Made by a program: the position numbers and the translations under genes
Source of the DNA: Clostridium prolinivorans
GTDB taxonomy: Bacteria > Bacillota > Clostridia > Clostridiales > Clostridiaceae
Length of the DNA stretch: 64,000 nt
NCBI RefSeq assembly: GCF_004011155.1
Contig: NZ_RJWG01000001.1
Coordinates: 249,189-313,188 of the forward strand
Direction: 5' to 3'
Part shown: positions 16,661 through 24,933 of the stretch, in pieces
Layout: each line of letters begins with the position of its first letter
Numbering within the stretch: the stretch's first letter is position 1
Notes under the pieces: generated by a model
The model's input: the letters and a program-made list of their open reading frames with translations, nothing else
What the model was told of the DNA's origin: nothing
Databases searched by the model: none

Positions 16661-17043
16661 TTTTGTTTAGATTTATTTGAAATATTTTTAATACTTTCTA
16701 TTAACTGAGGTATAGAATCTATTATTTTATCTAAAGAATTATCGTATTCTACAGGAAGTAGTTTAACAGAATCATTTTTTAATACTAAAAAAGCTATTGG
16801 TCTTACAGTAACTCCAGCTCCAGAGCCTCCTCCAAAAGGAAATTTTGAATTTTCAGATTTACAATTAGAAGATGAAAATTCACTTCCTCCCCCAGCAAAT
16901 CCAAAAGAAACTTTTGATATAGGAATAATTAAAGAACCATCTTTAGATTCTATTGCATCTCCCACTATTGTATTAACATCTACCATTTCTTTAATATGTG
17001 ACATAGTAGTTTTCATTAAATTATCAACAGGATGATTTTCCAT
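16651..17043 (-). CDS. ytfJ: YtfJ/GerW-family sporulation protein
   Basis: 130 residues. The family core is clear: VDNLMKTTMSHIKEMVDVNTIVGD (seen in part), IIPISKVSFGFAGGGSEF and the glycine-rich GGGSGAGVTVRPIAFLVL. YtfJ (GerW) is a forespore-made spore protein, needed in Bacillus subtilis for full lysozyme/SleL-related germination. SD CGGAGGG before the ATG. It is transcribed from the DUF2953 gene 18 nt upstream, the same pairing as ytfI-ytfJ in Bacillus. Confidence 0.92.
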   Translation of the reverse strand: MENHPVDNLMKTTMSHIKEMVDVNTIVGDAIESKDGSLIIPISKVSFGFAGGGSEFSSSNCKSENSKFPFGGGSGAGVTVRPIAFLVLKNDSVKLLPVEYDNSLDKIIDSIPQLIESIKNISNKSKQNKN

Positions 17044-17061
17044 TATTTTCCCTCCGATTTG

Positions 17062-17601
17062 TTATATATTAAAATTAATATTTTTAGAATTATTTATATT
17101 ATCGATATTTTTCTTTATTAAAATAATAATATAAATAATTTTAGCTAAATTTACAAAAACTATACTACTTAAATCAATATTTATAACATCATTTTTAAAA
17201 TCCGGGTCTATATCTAATTTATAATAATTTATTTTAAATATTGTATTTAAAGAAGTATATATTAATGAAGATATAGAATTAAGTATTCCATAGATTAATG
17301 CAGTAGTAGATGCATCAAAAAATCCTATTTTTAATTTAATTGTTATATTTAATTTAGGTTTATATTTAAAAAAATTTATATTATTAAGTATATTTTTTAT
17401 ATTATCTGCATTATAATCAAATTTTTTTAAAAAATCTAAATTGTATTTTTTTTTATTTTTTTCCCTTTTTCTAAAGTTAATTTTAAAATTATATAAAAAT
17501 AAATTTAAAGAAGAATTTTTATAATTTAAATTTATTTTTATTGGAATAGGTATAAACATTATTAATATTATTAATATAAATATGAAAAATATCCATAACA
17601 T
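17062..17601 (-). CDS. DUF2953 (YtfI-like) membrane protein
   Basis: 179 residues. The start is placed at the ATG at 17601. An in-frame TTG further upstream is itself part of the SD (TTGGAGGA). The N-terminal hydrophobic segment (1-21: MLWIFFIFILIILIMFIPIP) precedes a domain with IKINLNYKN, LKIGFFDASTTALIYGILNS and YKLDIDPDF, features of DUF2953 proteins partnered with YtfJ. Upstream, GGTTATAATA (minus strand, 17626-17635) resembles a SigF -10 but lacks a good -35. The biochemical role is unknown. It is assumed to be spore-related from the pairing. Confidence 0.8.
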   Translation of the reverse strand: MLWIFFIFILIILIMFIPIPIKINLNYKNSSLNLFLYNFKINFRKREKNKKKYNLDFLKKFDYNADNIKNILNNINFFKYKPKLNITIKLKIGFFDASTTALIYGILNSISSLIYTSLNTIFKINYYKLDIDPDFKNDVINIDLSSIVFVNLAKIIYIIILIKKNIDNINNSKNINFNI

Positions 17602-17753
17602 AACAAAATCCTCCAATATATAAATTATTATAACCTAATAAATATATTTTATTTATAAATATAAATTTTGTTTTTGATTAATCTATAATGGGTAAAATTT
17701 TCTTGATTAATAAAATAAAAAATGAAAAAAATAAAATAGAAGGGAGTGAGATT

Positions 17754-18863
17754 ATGAAAAATTTTAAAAAAAATAAACTTATTTTTTTAATGACTTCTTT
17801 TTTTATATTTATTAATATTTTTAAAATAAATACTAAAGCACAAGAAATAAATGTAGATGCTAGAAATGCTGTTGCGATTGACAGTAAAACTAAAATTATA
17901 TTATATGAAAAAAATGCACATATGTTAGTTCCTATGGCTAGTACAACAAAGATAATGACAGCATTAGTAGCAATTAATTATGGAAATTTAGATAAAAAAA
18001 TAGAAATATCAAGCAAAGCCGCCTCGATAAAAGGTTCAACAGTAGGATATAAAAAAGGAGAGTTGATTACTTTAAGAGAGCTTTTATATGGATTAATGTT
18101 GAGATCTGGAAATGATGCTGCTATTGCTATTGCTGAGGGAATAGCTGGAAGTGTAGATGAATTTGTAAAGCTTATGAATACTTACGCTGTTCAAATAGGT
18201 GTACTTAATACTCATTTTGAATCACCACATGGTCTTGATAGTGAAGAACATTATTCAACAGCTTATGATTTAGCTGTTATCACGTCTAAAGCAAAGGAAA
18301 ATGAATTGTTTAATGAAATAGTAAAATCAAAAGATGTAGATGGGAATAGTCAAAATTTTTCTAGAAGCTTTCATAATATAAATAAAATATTATGGCAGAT
18401 TCCTAATGCAAATGGAGTAAAAACAGGTTATACAGGTAAAGCTGGAAAATGTTTAGTTTCATCAGTAAATATTCAAGGGAATGATGTAATTATTGTTGTG
18501 TTAAATTGTCCTAATAGATGGAATGAAACTCAAAAAATTAATGATTATATAAATAAGAAGTATGAATTTAAAAAAATATTTTCTAAAAATGATATAGTAA
18601 AAGAAATTTTAATAAAAAATGGAGAAAATCCATTAAAAATTAAAGTTAATAAAGATATAATTTTACCTATAAAAAAAGATTCTGATTACAAAATTAAAAT
18701 TAATATACCTAATTACAATTTATATGCTCCAATTAACAAAGGAAGTAAAATAGGGAATATAACTATATATTTAGATGATAAAAACATATATAAAGAATCT
18801 TTGGAATCTAATAATTATGTTAAAGACAAAAATATACTAAAAAAATGGCTTTTTAAAAAATAA
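17754..18863 (+). CDS. Second S11 D-alanyl-D-alanine carboxypeptidase
   Basis: 369 residues from the ATG at 17754. An upstream ATG at 17688 lacks an SD, while GAAGGGAGTGAG lies right before 17754 and that start gives a proper signal peptide (1-29). Penicillin-binding motifs are STTK (S63, K66), SGN (118-120) and KTG (223-225). The C-terminal domain (about 280-345) is shorter than in DacF. It trims D-Ala from peptidoglycan. The position beside ytfJ is reminiscent of DacB-type enzymes, but spmA/spmB, which follow dacB in many spore formers, are absent. I leave the symbol empty. Confidence 0.9.
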   Translation: MKNFKKNKLIFLMTSFFIFINIFKINTKAQEINVDARNAVAIDSKTKIILYEKNAHMLVPMASTTKIMTALVAINYGNLDKKIEISSKAASIKGSTVGYKKGELITLRELLYGLMLRSGNDAAIAIAEGIAGSVDEFVKLMNTYAVQIGVLNTHFESPHGLDSEEHYSTAYDLAVITSKAKENELFNEIVKSKDVDGNSQNFSRSFHNINKILWQIPNANGVKTGYTGKAGKCLVSSVNIQGNDVIIVVLNCPNRWNETQKINDYINKKYEFKKIFSKNDIVKEILIKNGENPLKIKVNKDIILPIKKDSDYKIKINIPNYNLYAPINKGSKIGNITIYLDDKNIYKESLESNNYVKDKNILKKWLFKK

Positions 18864-18922
18864 AACCAAAAAACTCTAAGTTTAAATTATTATATATAGA
18901 CTTAGAGTTTTTTGGTTTTTAT
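18862..18922 (+). terminator. Terminator after second carboxypeptidase
   Basis: Perfect 20-bp stem AAAACCAAAAAACTCTAAGT (18862-18881) with its complement at 18900-18919, 18-nt loop, U-rich 3' arm ending GGTTTTTATT. Confidence 0.9.
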
Positions 18923-19043
18923 TAAAATTTTTTAGAAATAGATTAAAATTTTATTTTAAATTATTGTAACAATTTTTTAATTAATAAATATTCTAATAAT
19001 ATAAGGATTTTTTAGTCAAAAGATAGTCTTAGGAGGTATTAAT

Positions 19044-20027
19044 ATGAATTATGAAATACGCGATTGTATAGATGCAGGAACTGAATATTGTCCTTGCCAT
19101 TTAGCTGAAACTGGTGACTGTATATTGTGTTCTCAACTTTCTGGCAAAAATTTTTGTGATTGTATAAATTGGAAAGGAGTATGTATTTATCAAGAATATA
19201 TATGGAATAATGGCAAAGCAAAATCAGGGAGAAAAATTTATAACTGTAAAATAGTAAAAAAAGAATATTTAGAAAAAAATGTAATATTATTAACAATATC
19301 TATACCACATAGTTTAATCAAAAATTTAGTACATCCTGGTAGTTATGTTTTTTTGCGAAATCCTAAAACATCCCAATTTTATGATGTTCCTATATCTATT
19401 ATGGATTTAAATACTGAAGAAAATATTATATCTATTGTCATTGAATTAAAAGGAATAAAAACTAAAAGTATTAATATGTTAAACGAAGGTGATAGTGTTC
19501 TTATTAGAGGTCCTTATTGGAATGGTGAGCTTGGACTTAGGAATATATATAAAAGTAAAGAAGGTACTTCTATTATAATTACTAGAGGAATAGGTATGGC
19601 TCCTATGGTTCCAGTATTAAAAAAACTTTATTCAAATGGGAATAAAATTATAGTAATTATAGATAAAGTAAACTATAAAAATATATTTATAAAAAGTTAT
19701 TTAGAAATGTGTAATTGTGAAGTAATAAATTGTAATACGTTGCAAAATGGCGATATTTCTGAAGAACTAAAAAAAATAATTGATAATTTTTTATTAAAAG
19801 AAAATATAAATTTAATCCATAGCTCAGGACCGGATATTCTAAATTATAAAATTTTAGAATATATAGGTGAAAAAGTAGATTTTTCTTGCTCTAATAATGC
19901 TAAAATGTGTTGTGGAGAAGGAGTATGTGGAGCTTGTGCTACAAGATATAAGGGACATAAAGTAAAAAAACTTTGTAAAGTACAAATAGAACCAAAATAT
20001 ATTTTTGAAGGAAGAAGACTAATATAA
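19044..20027 (+). CDS. PyrK/SudB-like FAD-[2Fe-2S] electron-transfer protein with Cys-rich N-terminus
   Basis: 327 residues. The body resembles the electron-transfer subunit of dihydroorotate dehydrogenase or sulfide dehydrogenase. It has a flavin-binding barrel (about 65-165: HPGSYVFLRNP, YDVPISIMD, GDSVLIRGPYWNGE), an NAD-binding domain (RGIGMAPMVPVLKKL) and a C-terminal [2Fe-2S] motif with Cys at 282, 289, 290, 295, 298 and 311. Unlike PyrK it has about 60 extra N-terminal residues with eight cysteines (8, 16, 18, 26, 29, 38, 40, 47), probably another Fe-S or zinc site. SD AGGAGG. It is coupled to the flavoprotein at 20050 (22 nt). The substrate is unknown. No pyr gene is nearby. Confidence 0.85.
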   Translation: MNYEIRDCIDAGTEYCPCHLAETGDCILCSQLSGKNFCDCINWKGVCIYQEYIWNNGKAKSGRKIYNCKIVKKEYLEKNVILLTISIPHSLIKNLVHPGSYVFLRNPKTSQFYDVPISIMDLNTEENIISIVIELKGIKTKSINMLNEGDSVLIRGPYWNGELGLRNIYKSKEGTSIIITRGIGMAPMVPVLKKLYSNGNKIIVIIDKVNYKNIFIKSYLEMCNCEVINCNTLQNGDISEELKKIIDNFLLKENINLIHSSGPDILNYKILEYIGEKVDFSCSNNAKMCCGEGVCGACATRYKGHKVKKLCKVQIEPKYIFEGRRLI

Positions 20028-20049
20028 AAAATTGCTTGGAGGAATAATT

Positions 20050-21327
20050 ATGAAAGTTATTGTTATAGGTGGAGGATGGTCAGGATGTGCTGCAGCTATT
20101 AGTGCTAAAAAAGCAGGAGCACAGGTTACATTATATGAAAAAACAGATATGCTTTTAGGTCTTGGAAATGTAGGCGGAATAATGAGAAACAATGGAAGGT
20201 TTACAGCAAGCGAAGAATTAATTGCTTTAGGTGGTGGAGATTTAATAAAAATAACAGATTCATGTACTAGGCATAAAAATATTGATTTTCCAGGTCATAA
20301 GCACGCATGGCTTTATGATGTAAACAAAATAGAACCTAAAGTAAGAAATTATTTAGAGGAACTTGGTATAGAAATTAATTTTATATCAAGAGTTATAGAT
20401 ATAGAAAAAGATGGCAATAAAATAAAGGGTATATATTTATCAGATGGCTCTTATATAGAAGGAGATGTATTTATTGAAACTACAGGATCTACCGGCCCTA
20501 TGGGGAATTGTTTAAGATATGGGAACGGATGTTCAATGTGCGTACTTAGATGTCCTGCTTTTGGCCCAAGAGTAAGTATAAGCTCTAGAGCTGGAATTGA
20601 TGATTTACAAGGTGAAAGAGATGATGAATCTTTTGGAGCGATGAGTGGTTCATGTAAACTTGCAAAAGAAACTTTATCAAATGAAATTGTAAAAGAACTA
20701 GATGAAAAAGGAGTTGTTGTTCTAAAAGTGCCTCCTGAAGATGTAAATTTAGATAAATTAAAAATTAAAGTTTGTCAGCAATATGCATTAAAAGAATTTG
20801 CAGAAAATATAGTACTATTGGACACAGGTCATGCAAAACTTATGACATCTTATTATAATCTTGAAAAGCTTAGAAAAATACCAGGACTTGAAAATGTAAA
20901 GTATATAGATCCTTATGCAGGAGGGAAAGGAAATTCAATTAGATATTTATCTGTAGCACCAAGAACTGATGATATGAAAGTTAAGGGATTAGAAAATCTT
21001 TTTTGTGCCGGAGAAAAAGCTGGATTATTTGTAGGACATACTGAAGCTATATGTACTGGTGCTTTAGCAGGACATAATGCAGTAAGAAATGCATTAGGTA
21101 TGCCTCTTTTGATTTTACCTAAGAGCATTGCTATTGGAGATATAATTTCTTATGCAAATTATAAAATGATGACGAAAGAAGGCCGTAGAAATAGATATAC
21201 ATTTGCTGGAGCAGAATATTTTGAAAGAATGAAATCTTTAGAATTATATACTACTAATATTGATGAAATAAAATCAAAAATTGATAAATTAAATTTATCA
21301 AATATTTTAAGCGAAAAATTAATTTAA
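20050..21327 (+). CDS. GidA-like FAD-dependent oxidoreductase with CxxCxxxCP motif
   Basis: 425 residues from the ATG at 20050, which has SD GGAGGA. The N-terminal Rossmann motif VIGGGWSGCAAAISAKKAG (5-23) binds FAD. The C-terminal FAD-binding segment LFCAGEKAGLFVGHTEAICTGALAGHNAVR (part) resembles GidA/TrmFO and fumarate-reductase-type flavoproteins. An insertion holds Cys at 154, 161, 164 and 168 (CSMCVLRCPAFGP), spaced like an Fe-S ligand set. It lies 22 nt after a PyrK/SudB-like reductase, which probably feeds it electrons. It is too short for a tRNA-modifying GidA. The reaction is not known to me. Confidence 0.8.
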   Translation: MKVIVIGGGWSGCAAAISAKKAGAQVTLYEKTDMLLGLGNVGGIMRNNGRFTASEELIALGGGDLIKITDSCTRHKNIDFPGHKHAWLYDVNKIEPKVRNYLEELGIEINFISRVIDIEKDGNKIKGIYLSDGSYIEGDVFIETTGSTGPMGNCLRYGNGCSMCVLRCPAFGPRVSISSRAGIDDLQGERDDESFGAMSGSCKLAKETLSNEIVKELDEKGVVVLKVPPEDVNLDKLKIKVCQQYALKEFAENIVLLDTGHAKLMTSYYNLEKLRKIPGLENVKYIDPYAGGKGNSIRYLSVAPRTDDMKVKGLENLFCAGEKAGLFVGHTEAICTGALAGHNAVRNALGMPLLILPKSIAIGDIISYANYKMMTKEGRRNRYTFAGAEYFERMKSLELYTTNIDEIKSKIDKLNLSNILSEKLI

Positions 21328-21337
21328 ATAAAAAACA

Positions 21338-21389
21338 CTTAATTACAATTTAAAAGAATTTATATAAATCCTTTTAAATTGTAATTAAG
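21338..21389 (-). terminator. Hairpin between redox pair and pepV
   Basis: Perfect 19-bp stem CTTAATTACAATTTAAAAG (21338-21356) with complement 21371-21389. Read on the minus strand it is followed by TGTTTTTTATTT, so it terminates pepV. It probably also serves the plus-strand pair, though the plus-strand tail is less U-rich. Confidence 0.8.
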
Positions 21390-21433
21390 AAATATTATTA
21401 TGTAGATAATTTTTGAACATCATTATTGTTTGT

Positions 21434-22783
21434 TTATTTTAATAAATTATATATAGCTTTAGTATATATTTCAAAAGCAGTAAATATATCTTCTAATATA
21501 ATATGTTCATTAGGTTGATGAGCTGTTTTAACTTTACCAGGCATAATTGCACCAAAAGCCACACAGTTATCTATTGCTCTTGCATAAGTAGCTCCTCCTG
21601 AAGAAATAGGTTTAGATTTTATATCATGTGTAACTTCTTGATATACATTTGTAAGAGTACGAATTAAAAAGCTATCTTTAGGAATATAAATAGGTTTTAA
21701 CCAATCATATTCTATGTAATCAAGTTCATACTTACAAGCTGTTTTAATTATTTTGTCTACTATATCAGATTTATTTATAGTTACAGGTATGCGTACATCT
21801 ATAAATAAAGATTCACGTTCTTTTAAGCTTATTTTACCTATATTAAATTTAAGTTTTCCAGAATCTTCATCTTCACAATTTCCAAAAATATTTACAGCAA
21901 AAGGATCTTCTTTAATTTCATTTGAAATAAAGTCAATAACTTTTGAAGTAACTCCTATATTTTTTAAAGCTATAGCAAGTCGATTTATTGCATTAATTCC
22001 ATTTTCAGCAACTTGAGCATGAGCAGATTTCCCTAAAATTTTTATTCCTGATTTTAAAATTTTATAATCGTATTTTAGTCTATTAAGTTCATTTTCTAAT
22101 TCAAATTGTTTTTCTCCATTATATATAATATTATCAGGTACAGAATTAAAGGTAGTTCCTCCTTCTAAAAAAATTCCACTATCATTTTTACATTCTAAAA
22201 TAAATTGAAGAAGTCCTTTTTCTGCATAAATAACAGGAAATACAGAATCGGGAGAAAATCCTATATTAGGCCTTTCCTCTTTTTTTATATATTCTTTCAT
22301 ATCTCGCCATAAATTTTCTTCATCAGTTCCAAATATAAATCTTATTCTTTTATTAAATACTATTCCTAAATTCATAAGGGCTTTAACTGCATATAAAGCG
22401 GTAAGAATAGGACCTTTATCATCTTGACTACCTCTTCCATATAATTTACCATTTTCAACTACAGGGTAAAATGGATTATAATTCCAAAGATCTAAATTAC
22501 CAGGAGGAACTACATCTATATGTCCCAATATTCCTATTATTTCTTCACCTTCTCCAACTTCTGCATATCCATAATATCCCATTGGATCATAATAAATCTT
22601 AAAACCTAAATTTCTACATATTTCAAGTGTTTTTTTTAATGCTTTATCAATATTTTCACCAAATGGATATTTACTTGAATTTTCGCTAAGTATACTAGGT
22701 ATACTCACTAATTCCTTAATAGAATCAATTAAATTAACTTGTAATAATTTTAATTCTTTTTTTATGTCTTCATTTTTTAACAT
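21434..22783 (-). CDS. pepV: M20 metallopeptidase, PepV-type dipeptidase
   Basis: 449 residues from the ATG at 22783, which has GGTGATG as SD. Longer in-frame starts overlap that SD. Metal-binding motifs of the PepV group are GILGHIDVVPPGN, LYGRGSQDDKGPILTALYAVKAL (part) and FGTDEENLWRDMKEY. Further on come GKSAHAQVAENGINAI and a C-terminal SSGGATYARAI and PGKVKTAHQPNE. Such enzymes hydrolyse dipeptides, often carnosine-like or with an N-terminal D-residue. It is monocistronic. Confidence 0.9.
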   Translation of the reverse strand: MLKNEDIKKELKLLQVNLIDSIKELVSIPSILSENSSKYPFGENIDKALKKTLEICRNLGFKIYYDPMGYYGYAEVGEGEEIIGILGHIDVVPPGNLDLWNYNPFYPVVENGKLYGRGSQDDKGPILTALYAVKALMNLGIVFNKRIRFIFGTDEENLWRDMKEYIKKEERPNIGFSPDSVFPVIYAEKGLLQFILECKNDSGIFLEGGTTFNSVPDNIIYNGEKQFELENELNRLKYDYKILKSGIKILGKSAHAQVAENGINAINRLAIALKNIGVTSKVIDFISNEIKEDPFAVNIFGNCEDEDSGKLKFNIGKISLKERESLFIDVRIPVTINKSDIVDKIIKTACKYELDYIEYDWLKPIYIPKDSFLIRTLTNVYQEVTHDIKSKPISSGGATYARAIDNCVAFGAIMPGKVKTAHQPNEHIILEDIFTAFEIYTKAIYNLLK

Positions 22784-22872
22784 AAAAAACATCACCAACT
22801 TTCATAAATATAATTATATTTTGTTCATTAATAAAATTTTTATATTATTATTTTATACTTATTTAAATAAAT

Positions 22873-22901
22873 TTGGATATTATATTTTTATAGTCTATAA
22901 T
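22873..22901 (+). promoter_or_regulatory. SigA-type promoter for the pseudouridine synthase gene
   Basis: TTGGAT (22873-22878), 17-nt spacer, TATAAT (22896-22901), about 60 nt before the start codon. Confidence 0.55.
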
Positions 22902-22963
22902 GTAAATAAGTAAAATTTTTATAAACAATAAAATATTATTATTTATATTTGTAGGAGGATACT

Positions 22964-23674
22964 ATGCTGGAAAGATTACAAAAATATATGGCTGAATGTG
23001 GTATAGCTTCAAGAAGGAAATGTGAAGAAATTATAATTTCTGGTAGAGTTAAAGTAAATGATAAAATAATAACACAATTAGGATATAAAATAGACAGAAA
23101 AAAAGATATTATAGCTATAGATGGAAAAATAATAAAACCTGAACAAAAAAAAATTTACATAGCTTTAAATAAACCAACAGGTTATTTATCTACTGTAAAA
23201 GATGATAGAGGGAGAAAAACTATTTTAGATTTAGTAAAAACAAAAGAAAGGATATATCCTATAGGTAGATTAGATTATGATACTTCAGGACTCATTTTAC
23301 TTACTAATGATGGTGAAATTTATAATAAAATTATTCATCCTAGGCAAATAATAAAAAAAACATATATTGCAAAGCTTAAAGGTATACCTACAAATTTAGA
23401 AATAAATAAATTTAAAAATGGAATTGATATAGGAGGATATATTACAGCTACTGCAGATTTTAGATTAATTAATATACTGGGAGAAAATTGTGAAGTAGAA
23501 ATAAAAATTCATGAAGGTAAAAATAGACAAATTAGAAGAATGTGTGAAAAAATAAATCATCAAGTAATTAGCTTGAAAAGAATATCTATAGGTGAAATTA
23601 AACTTGGAAATTTGGAATTGGGTAAATTTAGAAATTTAACTCAAGAAGAAATTCAATATTTAAAAACTTTATAA
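22964..23674 (+). CDS. rluB: Ribosomal large subunit pseudouridine synthase, RluB/RsuA family
   Basis: 236 residues. The N-terminal S4 domain (1-60: RLQKYMAECGIASRRKCEE, GRVKVNDK) is followed by the RsuA/RluB catalytic domain with the signature PIGRLDYDTSGLILLTNDGE, where the Asp is the nucleophile, and with IHEGKNRQIRRMCEKI. The size and S4 domain fit RluB (23S rRNA) or RsuA (16S), and RluB is favoured for Firmicutes at this locus. SD GGAGG. It stands alone between pepV (divergent) and an RpiR regulator. Confidence 0.9.
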   Translation: MLERLQKYMAECGIASRRKCEEIIISGRVKVNDKIITQLGYKIDRKKDIIAIDGKIIKPEQKKIYIALNKPTGYLSTVKDDRGRKTILDLVKTKERIYPIGRLDYDTSGLILLTNDGEIYNKIIHPRQIIKKTYIAKLKGIPTNLEINKFKNGIDIGGYITATADFRLINILGENCEVEIKIHEGKNRQIRRMCEKINHQVISLKRISIGEIKLGNLELGKFRNLTQEEIQYLKTL

Positions 23675-23771
23675 AAAATATACAGAATCAATTATTAGTG
23701 TTTTTATGCCATTTATTAATATAAAATGATAAAAATTAACAAATACTTATGTTGAATAAATGAAAGATATG

Positions 23772-23800
23772 TTGATTAATTTTTCATTAAATGATAAAAT
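23772..23800 (+). promoter_or_regulatory. SigA-type promoter for the RpiR regulator
   Basis: TTGATT (23772-23777), 17-nt spacer, TAAAAT (23795-23800), about 50 nt before the start. Confidence 0.45.
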
Positions 23801-23851
23801 GAAATAAATTATTCATTTATCTGTCAAATATGAAGAAAGGATTGGAGTAAA

Positions 23852-24727
23852 ATGGATGAAAACAAACAAGATTTGATGAGAATAATACAAATGAAGTTTC
23901 CGCGGCTTAGTAAAGGCCAAAAATTAATAGCAGAATATATTTTAAAACATTATGATAAAGCTGCTTTTATGACTGCAGCTAAACTTGGTACAAGTGTTGG
24001 GGTTAGTGAATCAACCGTAGTACGATTTGCAAACGAATTAGGATTTAGTGGTTATCCCAAACTTCAAAAAGCACTACAAGAACTTATCAAAAACAAATTA
24101 ACTACAGTTCAAAGAATAGAACTTTCTAATGATTTTGTAAGTCAAGAAACAGCTCTTAAAGGAGTATTAAAATCCGATATGGAAAATATAAGAGCTACTT
24201 TAGAAAAAATAAATCACAAAACTTTTGAGGAAGTTGTAAATAGCATTTTTAATGCTAAAAAAATTTACATAATAGGGCTTAGGAGTTCAACTGCTATTGC
24301 AGAATTTTTAGGATTTTACTTAAATCTTATTTTAGATAATGTTAAAGTTGTTACTTATGGAATTAGTGATATATTTGAACAAATGATTAATATATCAAAA
24401 GAAGATTTAGTAATTGGTATTGGATTTCCTAGATATGCAGCAAGAACTATAGAAGCACTTAATTTTGCGCAAAGCAGAGGTACAAAAGTTGTAGCAATAA
24501 CTGATAGCTTACTATCACCATTAGCTTCAAGAGCCGATTACACATTAATTGCTCAAAGTAATATGGCCTCTTTTGTTGATTCCCTTGTAGCACCTTTAAG
24601 TGTAATTAATGCTCTTATTATTGCTGTAGGATTAAGAGAAAAAGAAAAAATAGCTTCAACTTTTAATGAATTAGAAAATATTTGGGGAGAATACAGAGTA
24701 TACTCTAATAGAAATAAAGATGAATAA
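23852..24727 (+). CDS. MurR/RpiR family transcriptional regulator
   Basis: 291 residues. The N-terminal HTH_6 domain (about 1-80: LSKGQKLIAEYILKHYDKAAF, then SVGVSESTVVRFANELGFSGYPKLQKAL, each in part) is followed by a SIS sugar-phosphate-binding domain (about 125-260: KIYIIGLRSSTAIAEFLGFYL, DLVIGIGFPRYAARTIEAL, VVAITDSLLSPLA). Members sense phosphosugars and control sugar or amino-sugar genes. No sugar pathway lies beside it, so its ligand and targets cannot be told. SD GGATTGGAG upstream of the ATG. Monocistronic. Confidence 0.92.
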   Translation: MDENKQDLMRIIQMKFPRLSKGQKLIAEYILKHYDKAAFMTAAKLGTSVGVSESTVVRFANELGFSGYPKLQKALQELIKNKLTTVQRIELSNDFVSQETALKGVLKSDMENIRATLEKINHKTFEEVVNSIFNAKKIYIIGLRSSTAIAEFLGFYLNLILDNVKVVTYGISDIFEQMINISKEDLVIGIGFPRYAARTIEALNFAQSRGTKVVAITDSLLSPLASRADYTLIAQSNMASFVDSLVAPLSVINALIIAVGLREKEKIASTFNELENIWGEYRVYSNRNKDE

Positions 24728-24811
24728 TAATTTATAAAAGAATCTAATATTTTATATTTTTAAAATTGCAATAATACATGCATTAAATATATTTTAAATA
24801 AATTGTTGTTG

Positions 24812-24869
24812 CAAATATAAAAAATAAAGAAAAGTTTATTAAAAGCTTTTTCTTTATTTTTTATATTTG
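24812..24869 (+). terminator. Long hairpin after RpiR gene
   Basis: 22-bp perfect arms 24812-24833 and 24848-24869 (inner AAAAAATAAAGAAAA / TTTTCTTTATTTTTT). Its 3' arm is U-rich and it is the likely terminator for the RpiR gene. It lies 65 nt before the next gene. Confidence 0.65.
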
Positions 24870-24933
24870 TATTGAATAAATTATAGTAATATATTAAATT
24901 TATAATATAATAAATACAAATGGTGGTGGTGCT

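Noticed and set aside
17626-17635. SigF promoter for the DUF2953-ytfJ pair from GGTTATAATA
   Set aside because: The -10 fits, but no acceptable -35 lies 14-16 nt upstream. Mentioned with the gene but not called.
18962-18975. ATTGTAACAAT as a Rex or redox-sensor operator before the redox pair
   Set aside because: Rex sites have TTGT and ACAA about 10 nt apart. Here they are separated by one base.
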